Of a DNA stretch of 64,000 nucleotides, positions 55,032 through 64,000 are shown in pieces. The notes beneath the pieces were generated by a model that did no database searches, was not told where the DNA came from, and saw nothing but the letters and a program-made list of their open reading frames with translations. The translations under genes and the position numbers were made by a program. Origin of the DNA: Leptolyngbya sp. SIOISBB (GTDB taxonomy: Bacteria; Cyanobacteriota; Cyanobacteriia; Phormidesmidales; Phormidesmidaceae); NCBI GenBank assembly GCA_010671905.1, contig JAAHII010000001.1:2232001-2296000 (forward strand), read 5' to 3'. The first letter of the stretch is position 1, and every line of letters starts with the position of its first letter.

Positions 55032-56195
55032 CTACAACAGACCTACCAAATGAAGCGGGCCGTGACCGCTGATGAGTTCCATCATCAGTGCCAGAAAGCC
55101 CACCATGGCTAGGCGGCCATTCCAGACCTCGGCTACCGGCGTCAACCCCCAAGCGGATTTCTCTTGCGGATAAATCTTGACTTTCTTATCCGGTTCAACT
55201 ACATCGGAGAACAAACGGCGCGGGGCTTCTAACGCCTCCATCACCATCTTGGCCATATCGTCGATAAAACCGGGATGGGTATTCAGGGCTGGTACCCGGC
55301 GGAAGGTCTCGATGCCTGCTTCTTCCGCAATTTCCCGATATTCCATATCGATCTCTTGCAGGGTTTCGATATGTTCTGAGACAAAACTAATCGGCACGAC
55401 CACTAAATCATCGACGCCTTGTTCGGCCAACTCTTCAATGGCTTCTTCGGTGTAGGGTTGCAGCCACTCAACTGGGCCGACGCGACTCTGGTAGGCCAAG
55501 GTGTGCTGGTTGGGACGATCCAGCGCTTTCATAATAAGGTCGACGCAGTGCTCGATTTCCCGCTGATAGGGGTCTCCGGCCTCTTCTACGTAGCTAACAG
55601 GTACACCGTGGGCACTAAAGAACACGTGTCCCTTGCTGGGATCGGTTAATTGGTCTAGTTCTTGGGCGATGAGGTCAGCCATCGCTCTCACATAGCCTGG
55701 GCGAGCATACCAAGAAGTAATGACCGTGTAGCGAATTTGTTCTAAGGAAGGATCTTCCTTCCACAATTGCTGCAATAGCCGGAAACTAGAGCCGCTGGTA
55801 CTGATGGAATATTGGGGATAGAGGGGAAGTACTACTAATTCTTCGATCTGATCGCGTTTGATACGGGCGATCGCTTCTTCGGTAAAGGGGTACCAATACC
55901 GCATCCCGATGTAAATTTCACTGGGCTGACCGGCGGCCTCTAGACTGGTTTGTAAGGCTTCGGCTTGCTGCTCAGTAATGCGACGCAGGGGCGAACCACC
56001 GCCAATTTGGCTATAGTTTTGCTGTGATTGCTTGGCTCGACTGTTGGAAATCAACCAAGCTAGCGGTTTTTGTAGCCAAGGTACTGGTAACCGAATAATC
56101 TCAGGATCGGCAAACAGATTGAACAGAAAAGGGCGCACATCCTCTAGCTGCTCTGGCCCACCTAAGTTCAATAGCAATACCCCTACACGGCCCAT
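55032..56195 (-). CDS. hemH: ferrochelatase with C-terminal CAB-like helix
   Basis: A 387-residue ferrochelatase, which inserts Fe2+ into protoporphyrin IX in haem synthesis. Catalytic landmarks are [40 protein letters not shown] with the active-site His, and [18 protein letters not shown]. After a proline-poor linker the end carries [20 protein letters not shown], a chlorophyll-a/b-binding (high-light-inducible type) membrane helix. This extension is typical of cyanobacterial and plastid type II enzymes and anchors the protein in the thylakoid. Confidence 0.96.
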   Translation of the reverse strand: MGRVGVLLLNLGGPEQLEDVRPFLFNLFADPEIIRLPVPWLQKPLAWLISNSRAKQSQQNYSQIGGGSPLRRITEQQAEALQTSLEAAGQPSEIYIGMRYWYPFTEEAIARIKRDQIEELVVLPLYPQYSISTSGSSFRLLQQLWKEDPSLEQIRYTVITSWYARPGYVRAMADLIAQELDQLTDPSKGHVFFSAHGVPVSYVEEAGDPYQREIEHCVDLIMKALDRPNQHTLAYQSRVGPVEWLQPYTEEAIEELAEQGVDDLVVVPISFVSEHIETLQEIDMEYREIAEEAGIETFRRVPALNTHPGFIDDMAKMVMEALEAPRRLFSDVVEPDKKVKIYPQEKSAWGLTPVAEVWNGRLAMVGFLALMMELISGHGPLHLVGLL

Positions 56196-56362
56196 AACGG
56201 TTTTGATCCTAAACGTCTAATGATTCTTAAAAATATCGTAACAATCGATTTACTTTACGGACATACTCGCAACAAAATGCAGCGTTGTCAGATGAAAATA
56301 AATTCCTCAGCGCCTCAAAACGCTTACAGTGAGACCATTCTAACCTGCTTAAGGTAATCTTT

Positions 56363-57466
56363 ATGCCTGAGACGTCTTCGATTGATCTATGTCCATCACA
56401 TATTTCAAATGCCCTTGGCGAGCCGCTTCCACGCTTAGCCATTGCGGTCGGTGATCCGGCTGGCATTGGTCCAGAAATTGTGCTGAAGGCGATCGCGGAT
56501 CCGACCTGGCATACGATGGCCAAGATTACCCTTGTTGGCAATCGCTCTTATTTGCAGCAAACTCTAGAGCGCCTCAATGCCGCGACGGGGTTGGCGCTTG
56601 ATTACAGTCAGGTGCCTCTGGTCGAAGCTGATGAAACGATCCCATCGCTGGATACTATTCAGCCTGGGGAACCGAGCCAGCTCAGTGGACATGCCAGCTT
56701 CTGCTGGTTAAATCGAGCGATTACTGGCGCCATTAAGGGCGAGTTCGATGCGGTGGTGACAGCCCCCATCGCCAAGTCAGTGTGGCATGCTGCGGGGCAT
56801 CTTTATCCCGGTCAAACGGAAGTGCTAGCTGAGCGGGCAGACGTGAGCCGTTTTGGGATGATGTTTGCAGCGAGATCGCCCCATACCGGCTGGCCCCTTC
56901 GCTGTTTGCTCGCGACCACTCACATTCCCCTGAATCAAGTCCCCACCGCGTTAACTCCAGCGGTGATGGACCGCAAGCTTAGTCTGCTGGTGGCTAGTTT
57001 GCAGCAAGACTTTGGGATCACTTCGCCCCACATCGCGATCGCCGGACTCAATCCCCACAGTGGCGAAGCAGGTCAACTCGGTACCGAAGAAAAAGATTGG
57101 CTGATTCCTTGGTTGGCGTCAGCGCGGGAACGCTATCCTCAGGTGCAACTAACTGGCCCGATCCCCCCCGATACGATGTGGGTCAGTGCCGGTCATGCCT
57201 GGCATACTGATGTCCAGGCGAGTCCGTTTGATGCTTACCTGGCGCTATATCACGACCAAGGCTTGATCCCGGTGAAGTTGTTAGCCTTTGACCGGGCTGT
57301 GAATACAACGATCGGCCTCCCCTTTGTCCGTACCTCACCGGATCACGGCACTGCTTTCGACATTGCGGGGCAAGGCATCGCCCGGTCAGACAGCTTGACA
57401 GCAGCGATCGAACTCGCGATCGAACTCGTTCAACAAAGAAAAAAACTCAGCCCGGTACCGAACTGA
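56363..57466 (+). CDS. pdxA: 4-hydroxythreonine-4-phosphate dehydrogenase
   Basis: A 367-residue PdxA, which oxidises 4-phosphohydroxy-L-threonine in pyridoxal phosphate synthesis. The family marks are LAIAVGDPAGIGPEIVLKAI, TAPIAKSVWHAAGHLYPGQT, IAGLNPHSGEAGQLGTEEKD and ALYHDQGLIPVKLLAFDRAV with the metal-binding His and Asp. The first 25 residues precede the family's usual start. It is divergent from hemH; 167 bp separate the two. Many cyanobacteria carry PdxA homologues, so it may also serve a related oxidation. Confidence 0.94.
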   Translation: MPETSSIDLCPSHISNALGEPLPRLAIAVGDPAGIGPEIVLKAIADPTWHTMAKITLVGNRSYLQQTLERLNAATGLALDYSQVPLVEADETIPSLDTIQPGEPSQLSGHASFCWLNRAITGAIKGEFDAVVTAPIAKSVWHAAGHLYPGQTEVLAERADVSRFGMMFAARSPHTGWPLRCLLATTHIPLNQVPTALTPAVMDRKLSLLVASLQQDFGITSPHIAIAGLNPHSGEAGQLGTEEKDWLIPWLASARERYPQVQLTGPIPPDTMWVSAGHAWHTDVQASPFDAYLALYHDQGLIPVKLLAFDRAVNTTIGLPFVRTSPDHGTAFDIAGQGIARSDSLTAAIELAIELVQQRKKLSPVPN

Positions 57467-57573
57467 GTTGAGGATTGCTTATGGTGCGCAGTTTGGGAAA
57501 TACAGTCAAAAGTTGAGAGCGGTCACGGCGCCCGACGTCAAAAACAGGCAACATCGGACTCTGGCCGTTTGAG

Positions 57574-57774
57574 TTAACTCAGAGCAGAACCGCTGCGGTC
57601 ATAGTCGCGACGGGCACCTGCGGTCGGCTTCCCCTGAATGGTGCTCCAATAAGCAGCCGATTCAGCGGGCATGCCAACTTCCGAATTCACTCGACCGAGC
57701 AGTGATTGTTGACGGCGCTTGATGTTGTGATGATGGCGATGCATAAGTGCACGGGCTTGTTCAGATGCAGACAT
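57574..57774 (-). CDS. small His-rich hypothetical protein
   Basis: A 66-residue protein starting MSASEQARALMHRHHHNIKR, then RQQSLLGRVNSEVGMPAESA and a C-terminal half ending ARRDYDRSGSALS. GGAGG lies 7 bases before the ATG, a strong ribosome-binding site. It looks like a small conserved protein with a basic helix carrying HRHHH. I do not recognise the family. Confidence 0.7.
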   Translation of the reverse strand: MSASEQARALMHRHHHNIKRRQQSLLGRVNSEVGMPAESAAYWSTIQGKPTAGARRDYDRSGSALS

Positions 57775-58016
57775 TTCAGTACCTCCGAAGGCGAATAGAT
57801 GTTTTACTTCAAACTTTTTATCTGTTTAAAGGGTAGCAGGCGATTCTGTATCAGTCGCTACAAAAAGACGTTCTCGCAACACCTCTTAAACAAGTGTTGT
57901 GTATCTCCATCAAGATTGGCATTCGGTAACGGTGTGTCTGGCGAAAACGCCTGCCTGAAAGGCTCCTGTGGCCGCGATCGCCGTCCGTTGGTGAACAATA
58001 CACTTGTTGGGCCAGT

Positions 58017-58454
58017 TCAGTCGGCGCTGGCATACTGCTCAATCAGGGGGCGCAGTCGCGTTAAGTCATGGCCGCCTTGGGTGGCCCGCTGCATAAGGGC
58101 TGCTAGTGGCATGGTGTTTTGTTTGGCATTCGCCATGGCCCACAGCACACAACTGCGAGTGCCAGATTTGCAGTATGCCAAAGTCGGCCCAGGGTTCTCT
58201 GTTAGAGCTGCATCGAACTGTTCTACGGTCGCACTGGTCAACTCAGGCATTTTGACCGGAATGTGAACGTAGTTCAGACCATTTTCTTGGGCAAGCTTTT
58301 GGGCCTCTGACGCGGTTAACTGTCCCGGCTCTTCAGCATCAGGGCGGTTATTGATAATAGTTTTGTAGCCTGCTGCAGCTAACTCAGCAAAGTCGTCTGC
58401 GACCAGTTGAGGGGATACCGAAAAATCATCGGTTAATGTTCTGGGTTGTACCAT
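58017..58454 (-). CDS. TIGR01244/DUF442 family sulfur transferase or phosphatase-like protein
   Basis: A 145-residue protein of the beta-lactamase-hydrolase-like family: LTDDFSVSPQLVADDFAELA, AGYKTIINNRPDAEEPGQ and the Cys-x5-Arg loop AYCKSGTRSCVLWA. The fold is that of dual-specificity phosphatases; some members act in sulfide oxidation with a persulfide dioxygenase. A rhodanese-domain gene lies about 200 bp upstream on the same strand, which fits sulfur handling. Confidence 0.88.
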   Translation of the reverse strand: MVQPRTLTDDFSVSPQLVADDFAELAAAGYKTIINNRPDAEEPGQLTASEAQKLAQENGLNYVHIPVKMPELTSATVEQFDAALTENPGPTLAYCKSGTRSCVLWAMANAKQNTMPLAALMQRATQGGHDLTRLRPLIEQYASAD

Positions 58455-58661
58455 TGTGCGCTTCTTCGTGAGTAGAGAGGTTAAAAAATTGCCGGTGTCG
58501 TAGCAGAGCGCTCAGATGCCGTGGCACTGCCACCGCCAAACTGCTGAAATGAGCAGGCGAATCGCGAGCGATCGCGCCCATTCCCGAATTACTTTATCCG
58601 CTTTTGGATCCATAAAGCTGACAGATTTGATCGCCATCCGCCAACAGGACTAGGATGGCGA

Positions 58662-59027
58662 TCAATAGCGTGGGGTGGAAGCATCTACTTTAATGGCATA
58701 GGCATCGATACCCCCCACCAAATTCTTGACCTGGGTAAAGCCCTGCTGTCTGAGCCATTGACACATCTGCGCGGAGCGAATGCCATGATGGCACATCACA
58801 ATGGTTTCCGTATCAACGTCAAAGTGTTGATAAATCTGGGTTTCCCACTCGGCAAAGGCGCTTAAAGGTAGATTGGCAAACCCCGCGATCGCCGCTCTTT
58901 CTAATTCCCACGGTTCTCTGACATCAATGAGTTGCACCCCCTCTAGCCCGGTATCCAACCTGTGGGCAAAGGTTTGGACATCAATTTCCAACGAAGAGGG
59001 ATCAGAAGCATAAGGAATGGTAGACAT
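58662..59027 (-). CDS. rhodanese-like domain protein
   Basis: A 121-residue single rhodanese domain: GVQLIDVREPWELERAAIAG and the active-site loop MCHHGIRSAQMC, then LVGGIDAYAIKVDASTPRY. The active-site Cys is in CHHGIRS. Such proteins carry persulfide sulfur. It is probably co-transcribed with the TIGR01244-type gene downstream. Confidence 0.9.
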   Translation of the reverse strand: MSTIPYASDPSSLEIDVQTFAHRLDTGLEGVQLIDVREPWELERAAIAGFANLPLSAFAEWETQIYQHFDVDTETIVMCHHGIRSAQMCQWLRQQGFTQVKNLVGGIDAYAIKVDASTPRY

Positions 59028-59117
59028 GGGCTCTCCTCACTTCATACGAATCGGCGATTTCCTGGCTAGTTTAGCGATGAACCTTGTCGTTTGTGCAGAC
59101 TTTGCTGTTTCAGTTCA

Positions 59118-59825
59118 TCAGGCCTGATCGCTAGGGGGCAAAGCTTCGCCTCGAATTGGTCGAATGCGGATGAGCAGCCAAACTAGTCCTCTATGGCACA
59201 AGTCGCGATACCCCTCCAGAATCCGCTCCCCCCTTGCTCCCCTGGCCCCTTGTCCATCACAAATGGCATGCAAATTTACGCCGTTGTGTACTAGCGCTCC
59301 GAGCACCATTACGACGACTCCAATCACTAAATAGGGAGTCGTCATAGGAAGTCGTCAGGGCCAAGACTGACAAACTGATTGCACCGACCAACTCAGCGAT
59401 CGCCACAATAAAATTTGACAGGCCCCAATGCTCACAGTCGCAATCAATCGTGTCAGGCTCGACAGTCCCCGAGTAGTCGCGGCTGTGCCACCGCCCGCAA
59501 TAATCGCCAAACTCCACTGCAGCACCGGGTCGTATTGGTTCACTGCTAAGGCCATGAGCACAGTGCCAGCCATCGCCGCAATTGGCAGGGCAATCGTATC
59601 GAGTGCCTTATCTAACCAGGAAATCGAATACGTGAGCATTTCGATGGTGAGGGCGATCGCGAGGGTGATGAAGGCGGGGTAAGTGCCGAGCCAGGCGAGA
59701 TTGTCAGATAACAGCACATGACCAAAGAGGGGCACCATACTCAACACTACAAATGGCACGAGGGTTCTGAAGCCAGCTGCAGTGCCTAAACCCAGGCCAA
59801 TGCCAATACTTTCTAAAATTGCCAT
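59118..59825 (-). pseudogene. DUF4126 membrane protein with two compensating indels
   Basis: The N-terminal part from the ATG at 59825 (MAILESIGIGLGLGTAAGFR) is a normal DUF4126 membrane protein, through GGGTAATTRGLSSLTRLIAT and VSIG. The correct continuation, GLSNFIVAIAELVGAISLSV then LALTT, is in another frame and is restored by adding one G to the run at 59423-59426. After LTT a 13-bp tandem duplication (59332-59344 and 59345-59357, 12 of 13 identical) shifts the frame back; without it the text reads TTPYLVIGVVVMVLGALVHN. As written, the frame hits a stop in between. The last about 35 residues before 59118 look unlike the family, so the true end is uncertain. Confidence 0.7.
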
Positions 59826-59928
59826 AGGTGCCTGCAACGTCTTGAACGGCACTGGATCTCTGGAGGCATCTTCAGGACTAAGCAGGCCAACTTGCCGCTG
59901 GACTGAATACAAAATCGGCGCGGCAGAC

Positions 59929-59989
59929 AAAAATCCCCAATCACAATGATCATTCACAATGAGTGAAACGGGGCATCGTGATTGGGGAT
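59929..59989 (-). terminator. terminator after pntB
   Basis: ATCCCCAATCACAATG (59933-59948) pairs with CATCGTGATTGGGGAT (59974-59989) at 15 of 16 positions. On the minus strand it is followed by TTTTT (59929-59933), 45 bp past the pntB stop. Confidence 0.88.
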
Positions 59990-60033
59990 CGGCGTCGAAT
60001 CCTAGGGATTGCCTGCTAGATTAGCCCTGATCT

Positions 60034-61467
60034 CTATTTGGCAACCGACATTGCCGCTGCTTGCTGTGATTCAGCCGCATCATTCTGAGACAATTGCGCC
60101 AGAATGGCGGTCACATTAGCTCGCGCATCGCCAAACAGCATCGACGTATTTTGCTTATAGAAAAGCGGGTTAGAAACACCAGCATACCCAGCGGAAAGAC
60201 TCCGCTTGAGGACAATGGTATTCTGTGATTTCCAGACCTCCAGGACTGGCATCCCTGCCATCGGACTGTTGGGATCTTCCAAAGCGCTGGGGTTCACTGT
60301 ATCGTTAGCGCCAATCACCAGCACCACGTCCGTTGAGGGGAAATCATCATTGATTTCGTCCATCTCCAGCACCACGTCATAGGGCACGTTGGCCTCGGCT
60401 AGGAGCACATTCATGTGTCCGGGCAAACGACCCGCCACCGGGTGAATGCCGAACCGCACCTGCTTACCGCGATCGCGCAGCTGTTGTGTAATTTGCGCAA
60501 CAGCGTGTTGAGCCTGAGCCACAGCCATACCGTAACCCGGCACAATAATCACGCTGTTGGCATCGTTCAGCAGTTCCACTGTTTCTTCAACAGTGACGGG
60601 GGTGGCTTCCCCTTCTACTGCAGCGCCTTGATAATTGGTGTTTCCAAAGCCCCCCAGCAGCACATTGGCAAACGAGCGATTCATCGCCTTGCACATGATG
60701 TAGCTGAGAATCAGGCCGCTGCTGCCCACTAACGCACCAGTGATAATCAACAAGTCATTGTTCAACATGAAGCCCGCTGCCGCCGCCCCCCAGCCGGAGT
60801 AGCTGTTCAAAATCGAAATGACGACGGGCATATCCGCGCCGCCGATCGCAATCACGAGGGTCACACCGAGAATGGCCGCGATTGCGGTCATGATCCCCAA
60901 TGGCAACAAGGCCGCTGCTTCACTGACGGTCATGTAGTAGTAGCCCAGCCCCCCAATTGCTGCCAACATGCCGATATTGAGAACATGGCGGGCGGGCAAC
61001 AGGATGGCTTTGCTAGAGACGACGCCCTGCAATTTGCCGCAAGCAATCAGCGAACCGATGAAGGTAACCGCACCAATGAAGACGCCAACGAACACTTCCA
61101 CTTTATGAATCGTGAAATCAATGCCCTGCAGGGACGAGTCGGGATTCAGAAAGCTGGCATAGCCGACGAGCACTGCTGCTAAGCCGCCAAATCCATTCAG
61201 CAAACCGACGAGTTGAGGCATGGATGTCATGGCGGCGCGGGTGGCAATCAGTCCGCCGATCCAGATCGCAGGGGCCATAGAGGCGATGAGTACGCCATAG
61301 CCGCTGACCTGATCACTCAGGGCCGTGGCGCCCAACGCGACGACCATACCAGCAATGCCGTAAAGGTTGCCACGACGGGCAGTTTCAGGGTTCGAGAGGC
61401 CCCCCAGGCTAAGAATGAAGAGAATGCTGGCTGCAATGTACGCAACCGTCAATAAGTTATTAGACAT
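60034..61467 (-). CDS. pntB: NAD(P) transhydrogenase subunit beta
   Basis: A 477-residue membrane subunit of proton-translocating transhydrogenase, which drives NADH + NADP+ to NAD+ + NADPH. The first about 270 residues hold eight to nine membrane helices. The C-terminal NADP-binding domain has [40 protein letters not shown] and [18 protein letters not shown] lies 6 bases before the ATG. It follows pntA after 45 bp and ends at a strong terminator. Confidence 0.96.
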   Translation of the reverse strand: MSNNLLTVAYIAASILFILSLGGLSNPETARRGNLYGIAGMVVALGATALSDQVSGYGVLIASMAPAIWIGGLIATRAAMTSMPQLVGLLNGFGGLAAVLVGYASFLNPDSSLQGIDFTIHKVEVFVGVFIGAVTFIGSLIACGKLQGVVSSKAILLPARHVLNIGMLAAIGGLGYYYMTVSEAAALLPLGIMTAIAAILGVTLVIAIGGADMPVVISILNSYSGWGAAAAGFMLNNDLLIITGALVGSSGLILSYIMCKAMNRSFANVLLGGFGNTNYQGAAVEGEATPVTVEETVELLNDANSVIIVPGYGMAVAQAQHAVAQITQQLRDRGKQVRFGIHPVAGRLPGHMNVLLAEANVPYDVVLEMDEINDDFPSTDVVLVIGANDTVNPSALEDPNSPMAGMPVLEVWKSQNTIVLKRSLSAGYAGVSNPLFYKQNTSMLFGDARANVTAILAQLSQNDAAESQQAAAMSVAK

Positions 61468-61512
61468 CGGAAATCCTATGTGCAGTATTGAGTGTTGAGT
61501 GCTGTTGCAGAC

Positions 61513-63123
61513 TTACTTGTGGAACATGTTCAACATGCGCTGAGTGACAAAGAAACCACCCGAGATATTGAGGGTACTCACGAAAATTGCGATCGCGCCC
61601 AAAATCGTCACCGTTGACGTCAGCGGCCCCGAGATTTGCAACATGCCGCCGATGATAATGATGCCGCTAATGGCATTGGTCACACTCATGAGGGGCGTGT
61701 GCAAGGCGGGGGTGACATCCCAAATCACCTTCCAGCCTAGGAAAATGGCCAACACAAACACGGTGAAGTGTGAAATAAACGATTCCGGCGCGAAGGCCCC
61801 AATGCCAAAGAGAGCGCTGCCAATGAGCACCGGCCAGAGTAACTGCATCAAAAGGCTCGGTGGCTTGTCAGCCTGCACCGTGGGAGTCGGAACTGCAGTC
61901 TGAGAAGTCGGCTGTGGCGTTGCCGTTTTTTCGAGTGGGGGCGCAGGCCAAATCACCTCGCCTTCGAGCACCACGGTCGCCTGACGCACGACATCATTCT
62001 CCAAATCGAGATGATGATTTTCCGCCCCACCCAACTCATTTAGCAGGTGATAAAGGTTGGTGCCATAGAGTTGACTCGCCTGATTGGCCATCCGGCTCAC
62101 CAAGTCAGTCAGGCCCACAATTTTGACCCCGTTGTGGTCATAGATTTCGTGGGGACGGGTCAGTTCGCAGTTACCGCCTTGCTCAGCCGCCATATCCACC
62201 ACGACCGATCCCGGCTTCATCGCCTCAACCATTTCTTGAGTGACTAATCGAGGCGCCGCCTTCCCGGGGATCAACGCGGTCGTAATGATGACGTCAACGT
62301 CTACCGCTTGCTGGGCAAACAGGGCCATTTCTGCCGCAATAAATGCCGGACTCATAACCTTGGCATAACCGCCAGAGGATTCTCCTCCCTCGTCCGCAAA
62401 GTGCAGTTCCAAAAACTCGGCGCCGAGGCTTTGCACTTGCTCTTTGACCGAAGGGCGCGTGTCAAACGCGCGCACGATCGCGCCTAATCCCCTCGCGGTG
62501 CCAATCGCAGCCAGCCCCGCGACTCCGGCCCCAATCACCAGTACCTTACAAGGGGGAATTTTGCCCGCAGCGGTGATTTGGCCAGTAAAGCCGCGCCCAA
62601 ATTGGTTGGCGGCTTCAATGACGGCACGGTAACCCGCCAGGTTTGCCATGGAACTCAGGGCGTCGAGCTTTTGGGCTCGGGTGATGCGCGGCACCGCATC
62701 CATGGCGATCGCTGTCGCCCCTTTGTGAGAGAGTTTCTCCAGTAGTTCAGGGTTTTGCGCGGGCCAGATAAAGCTCACCAACTTACCGCCTGGACGGAGC
62801 AAATCAGTCTCGTCTTGATTGCTCCCCGGATGCCATAGAGGTGCCCGCACCTTCAGCACAATGTCGGCCTGGTTCCACAACTCGACGACATCATGCACGA
62901 CATGACAACCAGCCGCTTGATAGGCGGCATCCGGAAAACTCGCTGCCACTCCTGCATCGGACTCGATCCAAACCTCAAATCCTAGCTTTTGCAGCTTCTG
63001 GGCAGTATCCGGTGTCGCTGCGACTCGGCGTTCTCCCTGAGCAATTTCCTTAGGAATCCCAATCCGCATCAATGGCTGAGACTCGGTCTTTGAAGCGCTA
63101 TCAGGCGCGATCGCAACTGTCAT
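61513..63123 (-). CDS. pntA: NAD(P) transhydrogenase subunit alpha
   Basis: A 536-residue full-length alpha subunit. The NAD-binding part has MRIGIPKEIAQGERRVAATP, RAQKLDALSSMANLAGYRAV and the Rossmann loop VLVIGAGVAGLAAIGTARGL. After a Pro/Thr-rich linker the C-terminus has three to four membrane helices (LLWPVLIGSALFGIGAF and on). I start at the ATG at 63123, which has GAGGAG at good spacing; an upstream start at 63330 would add a 69-residue stretch unlike the family. pntB follows, forming a two-gene operon for NADPH supply. Confidence 0.95.
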   Translation of the reverse strand: MTVAIAPDSASKTESQPLMRIGIPKEIAQGERRVAATPDTAQKLQKLGFEVWIESDAGVAASFPDAAYQAAGCHVVHDVVELWNQADIVLKVRAPLWHPGSNQDETDLLRPGGKLVSFIWPAQNPELLEKLSHKGATAIAMDAVPRITRAQKLDALSSMANLAGYRAVIEAANQFGRGFTGQITAAGKIPPCKVLVIGAGVAGLAAIGTARGLGAIVRAFDTRPSVKEQVQSLGAEFLELHFADEGGESSGGYAKVMSPAFIAAEMALFAQQAVDVDVIITTALIPGKAAPRLVTQEMVEAMKPGSVVVDMAAEQGGNCELTRPHEIYDHNGVKIVGLTDLVSRMANQASQLYGTNLYHLLNELGGAENHHLDLENDVVRQATVVLEGEVIWPAPPLEKTATPQPTSQTAVPTPTVQADKPPSLLMQLLWPVLIGSALFGIGAFAPESFISHFTVFVLAIFLGWKVIWDVTPALHTPLMSVTNAISGIIIIGGMLQISGPLTSTVTILGAIAIFVSTLNISGGFFVTQRMLNMFHK

Positions 63124-64000
63124 AAACTCATTCTCCTCATGTTCTGAATCTGTTTGTTCTAGCGTGCTCTCAAGAGCATCTCTGGACTCTGGAACCAACT
63201 TAATTACCGCTTCGAGGCGCGTAACAGGCGTTGGATGCTCTAGTGTGGTGGCGTCACCAGATGCCCTGTTCTCCCAGGTGAAGTGGGCGTTCCATATGCA
63301 CCATATGCCCCAGAGAACACCCACCCTCAAAGTAGATATCGATCAACACTGCGGTTCAAAAAGATTGTCAACTCAACAGGGTTACGACTGAACTCAATCA
63401 AAAATTGAACCTTAAATTATCTGCAATCTCACTGCTAACTGTGGCCATGCCAAGCGTAGTCAGCAAAGCGCTTAAGCCAGCGACTCACTTGCCGTGCAAT
63501 ATGCAGAAATCATCATGAACTGATACTTCTTCATATTCAGATACAAAAGACCATTAAAACAATGGCGCGAGTGACTCGTTTTTAACGCGGTAAAAAGGAA
63601 ATCGAAATGTTGATCAGCCTTTTTTTACATTGTGGAGGGATTTGATGACGTTTCAACGAGCCTGAGTATACGGAACTTAACCTTCTCAGGCGTAGATGTC
63701 GTTAATGTGCAGGGCATTAACGACATCTATGCCCCCAGCATCAATCTGCTTTCCCAGCAGAGGACACGTAGAGATCAAGTTGATGGAACTATCGCAATAT
63801 GGCTGAAACGCTTTGCTCAAGGGATTTTGGTGATCTGGCGCGATGGCCGGTTTGTAGATTTGATGTGGCCTGCCTAAGTTACTTGGGGACTCCTGTTGAT
63901 CAGTGATAGAGCTGCTGCAAAAAGTCAACTAATGTTGGGAGCGTAGGACTCAGTTCAGCTAGTTAAACATGGGGCGAAGTATTATCCTCTAGCAGGATAA
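63124..64000. other. end region with a strong hairpin
   Basis: About 880 bases upstream of pntA without a secure gene. A frame at 63632-63877 (plus strand, GTG start) and an overlapping minus-strand frame both cover a long hairpin and neither looks convincing. pntA promoter sequences should lie here. Confidence 0.35.
63689..63733. repeat. long inverted repeat, 18-bp arms
   Basis: GGCGTAGATGTCGTTAAT pairs with ATTAACGACATCTATGCC at 17 of 18 positions around a 9-nt loop (GTGCAGGGC). No T-run follows on either strand, so it is not a simple terminator. Confidence 0.75.

Noticed and set aside
54864-55112. An 82-codon plus-strand frame overlapping the hemH end
   Set aside because: It overlaps the conserved CAB-like helix of hemH and shows no family pattern or ribosome-binding site.
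63689-63733. Integron attC-like site (GTTAATG ... CATTAAC)
   Set aside because: The core positions do not fit GTTRRRY/RYYYAAC, and no integrase or cassette array is near.
63632-63877. An 81-codon plus-strand frame near the window end
   Set aside because: It contains the long hairpin in its middle, overlaps a minus-strand frame of the same length, and lacks a family pattern.

Overview
The window looks like chromosomal DNA of a cyanobacterium, most likely a filamentous one of the Leptolyngbya/Nodosilinea sort (the genus is inference). The HIP1 octamer GCGATCGC and its near-matches recur throughout. Ferrochelatase carries the C-terminal chlorophyll-a/b-binding helix typical of cyanobacteria. 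Many small genes belong to cyanobacterial families (DUF760, DUF3110, DUF2470, DUF6679, Asr1405/Asl0597). There are no tRNAs, no rRNA operon and no CRISPR array; one stable RNA, RNase P RNA, is clear.

Layout. 0.1-4 kb: rsmI, an M16 peptidase and a SOUL haem-binding lipoprotein-like protein. 4-10 kb is a variable, surface-oriented stretch: a decayed IS110 element, a 375-residue protein with no basic residue at all, a PEP-CTERM protein and two frameshifted family-2 glycosyltransferases. 10.4-14.7 kb: an ABC importer of the NMT1/THI5 type (substrate-binding protein frameshifted) with a cytosine-deaminase-like amidohydrolase. 14.8-21.9 kb: gshB, a lipid-linked-oligosaccharide flippase, a DUF2470 protein, a [2Fe-2S] ferredoxin, DUF760, a frameshifted mutY and an SGNH hydrolase. 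22-26 kb: a BASS-type transporter and a GH57/DUF3536 glycosidase. 26.7-30.2 kb: a three-gene glycosyltransferase operon. 30.3-31.4 kb: an AT-rich gene resembling the nuclease A inhibitor NuiA. 32-37.6 kb: recJ, DUF6679, a Fur-type regulator divergent from a Dps protein with two operator-like direct repeats between them, and a coupled pair Asr1405-like/thioredoxin-like ferredoxin. 37.6-40 kb: a gene-poor stretch, an unknown gene and rnpB. 40-50.9 kb: murQ, a GNAT enzyme, DUF3110, a 1773-residue TamB protein followed by lepB, a pentapeptide-repeat/pilin-like fusion and an AlkD-like protein. 51-57.5 kb: a TPP riboswitch, then an SSS symporter and thiC on one strand; hemH and pdxA. 57.5-63.1 kb: a small conserved-looking protein, two sulfur-transferase-like proteins, a broken DUF4126 membrane protein and pntB/pntA.

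Four observations stand out. First, about 130-bp MITE-like repeats with near-identical terminal inverted repeats occur four times, one ending exactly on the lepB stop codon. Second, eight single-base homopolymer insertions break six genes between 4.0 and 20.8 kb, while the long genes from 21 to 59 kb are all intact; this could be real decay or base-calling error. Third, the acidic protein at 5553-6680 has about 73 Asp/Glu and no Lys, Arg, His, Cys or Trp. Fourth, a TPP riboswitch heads an SSS-family symporter and thiC, which points to a thiamine or thiamine-precursor transporter. I did not find a clearly novel multi-gene defence or secretion system.
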